Source of the DNA: JAZDOK01 sp043798715
GTDB lineage: Bacteria > Vulcanimicrobiota > JAZDOK01
Length of the DNA: 35,174 nucleotides
Assembly (NCBI GenBank): GCA_043798715.1
Contig: JAZDOK010000083.1
Span: forward strand, 1-35,174
Direction of reading: 5' to 3'
The position numbers and the translations under genes are program-made. Under the pieces are notes generated by a model that saw only the letters and a program-made list of their open reading frames with translations, made no database searches and was not told the DNA's origin. Positions 31,388 through 35,174 of the stretch are shown one piece after another (position 1 is the stretch's first letter; each line of letters opens with the position of its first letter).

Positions 31388-31876
31388 TCAGCCCTCACGT
31401 GAACTTCTTGCCGTGAACGTTGAGACATCTTTCCGCCTCCTCAACGCCTTGCGGATTCTACTTATGCACTTATCTGGATTCTTCGCAAGTTGGCATTCCC
31501 AAATACGTATAACCAGCCAACATTGACGACGCAAAGTACGGTCTACAAGCCGGTCCCGTGCTTTATTGCGGCGTGTCTTTTCCTGCCATGCTACCGCATT
31601 GGTCTTTGGACTGACGTTCTTGCCGCAGTCATGGCCATGCCAAAAGCATCCGTCAACGAAGACTGCGACTTTAGCCTTGGGCCACGCGAAGTCCGGTCGT
31701 CCAAGTAGCGGCTGGTGTCTTCGCCAGCCGGACAATCGCGCCTCTCGTAGCAGCCCGGCCAGCCGTTTCTCCGTCGTTTGATTCCCCGTGCTTCGCACGC
31801 GGGACATCAGTTGTCCGCGTGACAAGCCTCCAAAGGTCGTGCGCTCTTGCCGGGCGTCTCCTGGCCACCGGCTCAT
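31388..31876 (-). CDS. vsr: Very short patch repair (Vsr) endonuclease
   Basis: This 162-residue protein has the Vsr pattern MSRVRSTGNQTTEKRLAGLL, then LLGRPDFAWPKAKVAVFVDG and CFWHGHDC. The D and the FVDGCFWHGHDC run match the catalytic and zinc-site residues of the family. Vsr nicks beside T:G mismatches made when 5-methylcytosine deaminates, so it protects the methyltransferase target. Its ATG overlaps the stop of the methyltransferase as TGATG. It is the last gene of the three-gene operon. It has an N-terminal extension of about 23 residues before the conserved MSRVR; the second Met is an alternative start. Confidence 0.9.
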   Translation of the reverse strand: MSRWPGDARQERTTFGGLSRGQLMSRVRSTGNQTTEKRLAGLLREARLSGWRRHQPLLGRPDFAWPKAKVAVFVDGCFWHGHDCGKNVSPKTNAVAWQEKTRRNKARDRLVDRTLRRQCWLVIRIWECQLAKNPDKCISRIRKALRRRKDVSTFTARSSREG

Positions 31877-32973
31877 CAGCGTCCGACTTCCTTCCGGTTG
31901 TCGCGCTTCTCGATGGCCTTCAATATTTCCTTGCCGGCCAGCCTTGCGTAGAGAGGCGGAACCGCGTTGCCAATAAGGTCACACACGGCGTCCATCTGGT
32001 CAGTGACGAAACGGTAGTCCTCTGGGAAAGTTTGAAGCAGAGCTGCTTCCCTGACTGAGATGGTGTAACGGCGTTTGTCAGGATGCCCGAACCTGCCCTT
32101 GCACGATGTCGTGCACCCCCCCGTGATGGTCGGCGAGACCTGGTCCCACGCCATCCTTCCATAAACGTTCGTGAACCCGTCGTACCCGCCCCGGTGGCAT
32201 CGCGGGCGCACGGACTCGTCAATCTTCAGCCACGTCTTCCCAGGTTGAGCCGCTTTGAGTCGCTCTTTGGTTTGCGGTTGAAGGTCACGGACTACGTGCC
32301 AGTTGTGCGCCATGGGTCCCTCGTTCCCAAGCGCGGCGCTCAGTGTAATCGGTGTACTCATGTGGCCGATGGCTTCATACACGGTCTTCCACGCTTTTAG
32401 TTTCATTGTGGCATTTGGCACGCGTACGTGGGTGGGCGAAGGGAAAATCACGTCGAACCCTTTACCGGCCAAAAGCACTAGTCGGCGGCGGGACTGCGGG
32501 ACGCCATAGTCGGCCATTTGCTCGACGTGCCAGTCGTACCGATAACCGTGCCGATGTAACAGCTGCAGGAATTTGTCAAAAATGGCTTTTCCCCGATTCG
32601 CAAGGCCGGGCACGTTTTCCATCATGACCGCAACGGGTTGAATCGCCTCGATAAACTCACCCATGATGAGCAGAAGCTCGTTGCGCGGGTCCTCTCGCTT
32701 GTACTTCGAAGTAAGGGAACAAAACCCTTGGCAAGGGGCGCAACCGGCTAGGAGTGAGATTCGTTTGCCGCCAGCGGCCCGTAGTAATTCTTTGGCCGAA
32801 ACTTCACGGATGTCCTTCTCGATTAGCTGAGTACAACGATTATTCCACCTGTAGGTTCGCGCCGCGACGGGGTTTATTTCGACCGCCGCTGCGACGTGAA
32901 AACCCGCGTCGCGGAGGCCTTTCGTAATGCCACCACATCCGGCGAACAGGTCTATGGCAATGGGTTTCTTCAT
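31876..32973 (-). CDS. DNA (cytosine-5-)-methyltransferase
   Basis: This 365-residue protein has all key C5-methyltransferase motifs: DLFAGCGG (I, SAM binding), GCAPCQGF (IV, catalytic Cys), ENVPGL (VI), QSRRR (VIII) and GNAVPP (X). It overlaps the upstream ATPase-nuclease gene by ATGA and the downstream Vsr gene by TGATG, so all three should be made together. It is the modification part of a restriction-type system; the recognition sequence cannot be read from the sequence. Confidence 0.95.
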   Translation of the reverse strand: MKKPIAIDLFAGCGGITKGLRDAGFHVAAAVEINPVAARTYRWNNRCTQLIEKDIREVSAKELLRAAGGKRISLLAGCAPCQGFCSLTSKYKREDPRNELLLIMGEFIEAIQPVAVMMENVPGLANRGKAIFDKFLQLLHRHGYRYDWHVEQMADYGVPQSRRRLVLLAGKGFDVIFPSPTHVRVPNATMKLKAWKTVYEAIGHMSTPITLSAALGNEGPMAHNWHVVRDLQPQTKERLKAAQPGKTWLKIDESVRPRCHRGGYDGFTNVYGRMAWDQVSPTITGGCTTSCKGRFGHPDKRRYTISVREAALLQTFPEDYRFVTDQMDAVCDLIGNAVPPLYARLAGKEILKAIEKRDNRKEVGR

Positions 32974-35024
32974 GCGCGCTTCGTCTTCCGTGCCTTCTTC
33001 TTGCGCCCATTTTGCTTGCTGGGCATTCCTTTTTGCTCCTCGACCATAATCCTGTCCTCGCTCCCGGTGTCATCAGTAGCCAAAGCTTGCATGCGTGGAT
33101 CGTTGACAGGGGCACGTAATTTGATGACATCCAAGAATTCTTTATGTAACGCCTCTGTTGTCGTAAGCAAGTTGCTCCAAGTCCGAATGTCAAAAGTGCC
33201 AGCATCTTGGTGACTTTTCGCATGTTCCTTATCATTGTCACGGATGCGGTCGGCGATCAAGAGCCCTCGAACCAAGGTTCGTCTATGATCAGGGTCTGTA
33301 GACTCCTCTTGGAGTCGTCTGCGGAGAAACAGGATGTAGTCTCGTAGTTGGTCGAATTCTTTTCGCCCCACGAGGTTTCCGGGGCGCTTTACTTCCACAA
33401 CGTGTGCGGTCCGATAGCGGTCTCCCAAACAGAAGAAGTCCAGCCGACGAGAACCCTCGTCCTTTCTTGAAGGCTGAATCTTGAAATTATCGCAGATGAG
33501 CTTGTCTAGCGACTGTTCATGAACGAGCATGGTCCACTTTGGATCAATAAGCCACGGATGATCTCTGAGGTAGTCCTGCATGTCGGGCTTTTCAGGGACC
33601 TGTTCCTTTACCATCTGCGCAAACTTACGGATGATCTCTACACGACCTTTGACGAGGTGGGCGGTGTTTACTGCCTCAATAATATCCCACTCGTAGAGTA
33701 CCTCTGTGAACTGAGCAACATCCTGAGGGGAAGCGGCGTTCAATCGCCGTATGGCGTCGAGGAAGCTTCGGTTGGTCAAGGCGTTGTAAGCGAACTCGAC
33801 CAATTCGTCGGCGATGTCTTTGCCTTTCTTGTCCTTGTCCAATTGGGGAATAGCACAGATTCGATCAACCACCGCCTTGAATATCTTTCGTTCCTTTTCG
33901 GGCAACTTTTCCGCCAGTTCTAAATACTGGACAATCTTTGGGCTCTTGGATTTCGCCTCGCGGCGTTTGTCTGCCCAAGCTTCAAGTAGGTCGCGCACTT
34001 TTTTGCGGCCCCACTCCTTCAAGGGAACGGCCGCGGGGTCTTCCCATCTTACGGTTCCGCGGTCGGTTGCTATAAGATCAACGCTCTCATCAAGAAAGTC
34101 GGCCTTTACCTCGCCCGTCAAATATTGCATTCCGTGTTGCCCCCACGCGCCACCACTTAGGTCAAAGAACCACGGCGTTTGGGCGAGCTTCCCCCGCACG
34201 TAAACGACAAATCCTCTTTGCTCTTCGGCTGAGATGGTTTCTTTGCAGAATCCCGCCCACCATTGAATCTGCTGTCCATTGCCTATGTCAGTCGTTCCCC
34301 ATTCCCCCGCCTTCTCCGGGAACCGAAACTGGAACGGGATCTCCTGCCTGGATATGGCAATGCCGTTTACGTGAACAATGAAATCCTGGCCCAGGACAAG
34401 TAATCTACGTGCGAGTCCGCGCTTGAACTGTTCTTCATCGATGGCCCGACTGATTTTTAGCAGCGATAACGTTACGGTCGTTCCGGCTTTAACTTTGGTC
34501 CGCTTGCCATCATTTGCGAGTGATTTCGGTGCATAACCTTCCTGGTCGGCAAAACTCTGACTTTGCGTTAGGGCGGTGTAGTCCAATTCGAAATGAGAGA
34601 TGTTGTCCTCTTTGATCGTGCGTATTTCTATCCGGCTGGCGATACCAAACCCGGCGAGTTTTCCGATGCCCTTGCGGCCTTGCACCTTTCTTGCCTTCAG
34701 GCCATTATATGGCTTTGTCCACTCCTCACCGGTCGGACGGCGTTCCCGTCCCACGGAAAGGTAGAAGGTGTTGCACTCGTCGTAAGTCATGCCGTGGCCG
34801 TCGTCTTTTACAACGATTTCGTCCGTATTCTGAATCGGTCGTCCAGTCGGGATCGTGATCCAAACATTCCGCGCCATTGCATCATAGGCGTTTGAAATCA
34901 GCTCTGAAATCGCGGGAACCGTACCGGAATACATTTGCAGACCAAGGAGTTTGAAGAGCTGGCCTGCCACGGTCATCCTGTACTTACGCCCACTGGCGGC
35001 ACTATCATTCCTATTCTTTGCCAA
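32970..35024 (-). CDS. GHKL/MORC-like ATPase fused to a PD-(D/E)XK nuclease domain (restriction component)
   Basis: The likely start is TTG 35024 (AGGT upstream); an ATG 16 codons later is an alternative. The 684-residue protein opens with a GHKL ATPase: N-box ELISNAYDA (Asn45), DDGHGMT and GRKGIGKLAGFG. A middle helical region follows. The C-terminal part (about 480-600) begins DYLRDHPWLI and has RRLDFFCLG then HVVEVKRPG, an Asp and E-x-K fitting a DUF4263/Shedu-like PD-(D/E)XK nuclease. GHKL ATPases of this kind linked to C5-methyltransferases were described as MORC-like restriction components. It is probably the restricting subunit of a system with the next two genes. Confidence 0.82.
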   Translation of the reverse strand: MAKNRNDSAASGRKYRMTVAGQLFKLLGLQMYSGTVPAISELISNAYDAMARNVWITIPTGRPIQNTDEIVVKDDGHGMTYDECNTFYLSVGRERRPTGEEWTKPYNGLKARKVQGRKGIGKLAGFGIASRIEIRTIKEDNISHFELDYTALTQSQSFADQEGYAPKSLANDGKRTKVKAGTTVTLSLLKISRAIDEEQFKRGLARRLLVLGQDFIVHVNGIAISRQEIPFQFRFPEKAGEWGTTDIGNGQQIQWWAGFCKETISAEEQRGFVVYVRGKLAQTPWFFDLSGGAWGQHGMQYLTGEVKADFLDESVDLIATDRGTVRWEDPAAVPLKEWGRKKVRDLLEAWADKRREAKSKSPKIVQYLELAEKLPEKERKIFKAVVDRICAIPQLDKDKKGKDIADELVEFAYNALTNRSFLDAIRRLNAASPQDVAQFTEVLYEWDIIEAVNTAHLVKGRVEIIRKFAQMVKEQVPEKPDMQDYLRDHPWLIDPKWTMLVHEQSLDKLICDNFKIQPSRKDEGSRRLDFFCLGDRYRTAHVVEVKRPGNLVGRKEFDQLRDYILFLRRRLQEESTDPDHRRTLVRGLLIADRIRDNDKEHAKSHQDAGTFDIRTWSNLLTTTEALHKEFLDVIKLRAPVNDPRMQALATDDTGSEDRIMVEEQKGMPSKQNGRKKKARKTKRA

Positions 35025-35040
35025 GTTTACTGACCTGCGT

Positions 35041-35155
35041 ATTCCACGGCGAACCGATCAGCGATTCCACGCGCAACCGATCACTGATTCCACGGCCATC
35101 CGATCGCTGATTCCACGGGCAACCGATCGCTGATTCCATAGCCATCCGATCGCTC
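35041..35155. repeat. Five tandem 23-bp repeats, probably an insertion-sequence end
   Basis: Units of 23 bases start at 35041, 35064, 35087, 35110 and 35133. Each begins ATTCCA and contains AACCGATC or ATCCGATC. There are no unique spacers, so this is not CRISPR. Short repeated motifs of about 20-25 bp occur at the ends of IS21-family elements, and the array lies at the window edge, so it may be the border of an IS outside. It sits directly upstream of the restriction-type operon and could carry or replace its promoter. Confidence 0.55.
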
Positions 35156-35174
35156 AGCGGTGGCAGAGGTCTAA

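Noticed and set aside
35041..35155. CRISPR array
   Set aside because: The 23-bp units are directly adjacent with no spacers, and there are no cas genes in the window.

Overview
The window looks like bacterial chromosome from an organism I cannot place to phylum. Genes are densely packed, the GC content is moderately high, and several starts are non-ATG (TTG or GTG) behind good Shine-Dalgarno sites. A lipoprotein with a lipobox, a Hanks-type kinase fused to TPRs, many giant TPR proteins and Roadblock-domain proteins suggest a Gram-negative-type, little-studied lineage. That placement is inference.

Layout. (1) 1-131 is the tail of a transposase. It is followed by a minus-strand metallo-beta-lactamase-fold lipoprotein. 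(2) 1.5-6.6 kb holds two tandem consensus sigma70-type promoters, a Ser/Thr kinase with a zinc ribbon and a long TPR array, an M48 metalloprotease and an HdeD-like membrane protein. (3) 6.6-7.3 kb holds a short TspO-type protein and a pyrimidine-dimer DNA glycosylase on the minus strand. (4) 7363-16187 is an integrative element of about 8.8 kb inserted in tRNA-Ser(UGA). An intact tRNA with its own promoter lies at the right end, and an 83-bp copy lacking the 5' acceptor strand lies at the left end. The element carries a tyrosine recombinase, a RepA-like ATPase, a zinc-finger/Toprim primase with a 9-bp repeat array between the two, and an XRE regulator divergent from an unknown 478-aa zinc-ribbon protein. 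It also has a terminase-small-like or DUF5681-like protein, a PD-(D/E)XK nuclease candidate and a MuF-like/TPR protein. It has no large terminase, portal or tail genes, so it resembles a phage satellite or small replicating integrative element. (5) 16.3-31.3 kb holds a minus-strand 691-aa TPR protein and then a seven-gene plus-strand run. That run encodes two paralogous giant TPR proteins, a membrane-anchored proline-rich protein, a protein with two PATAN/DUF2226-like repeats, a Roadblock protein, a TPR-Roadblock fusion and a Wzy/O-antigen-ligase-like protein with TPRs. (6) 31.4-35.0 kb is a three-gene minus-strand defence-type operon: a GHKL ATPase fused to a nuclease, a C5-cytosine methyltransferase and a Vsr endonuclease. 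(7) 35041-35155 is five tandem 23-bp repeats that look like the end of an insertion sequence lying outside the window.

How the parts fit. The window joins a signalling/scaffold region (kinase, TPR, Roadblock) to two mobile or defence modules. Best candidates for undescribed biology are the TPR/Roadblock operon, the tRNA-Ser element with its iteron-like array and unknown cargo, and the GHKL-nuclease/methyltransferase/Vsr operon. All functions are inferred from reading motifs by eye; no database search was possible.
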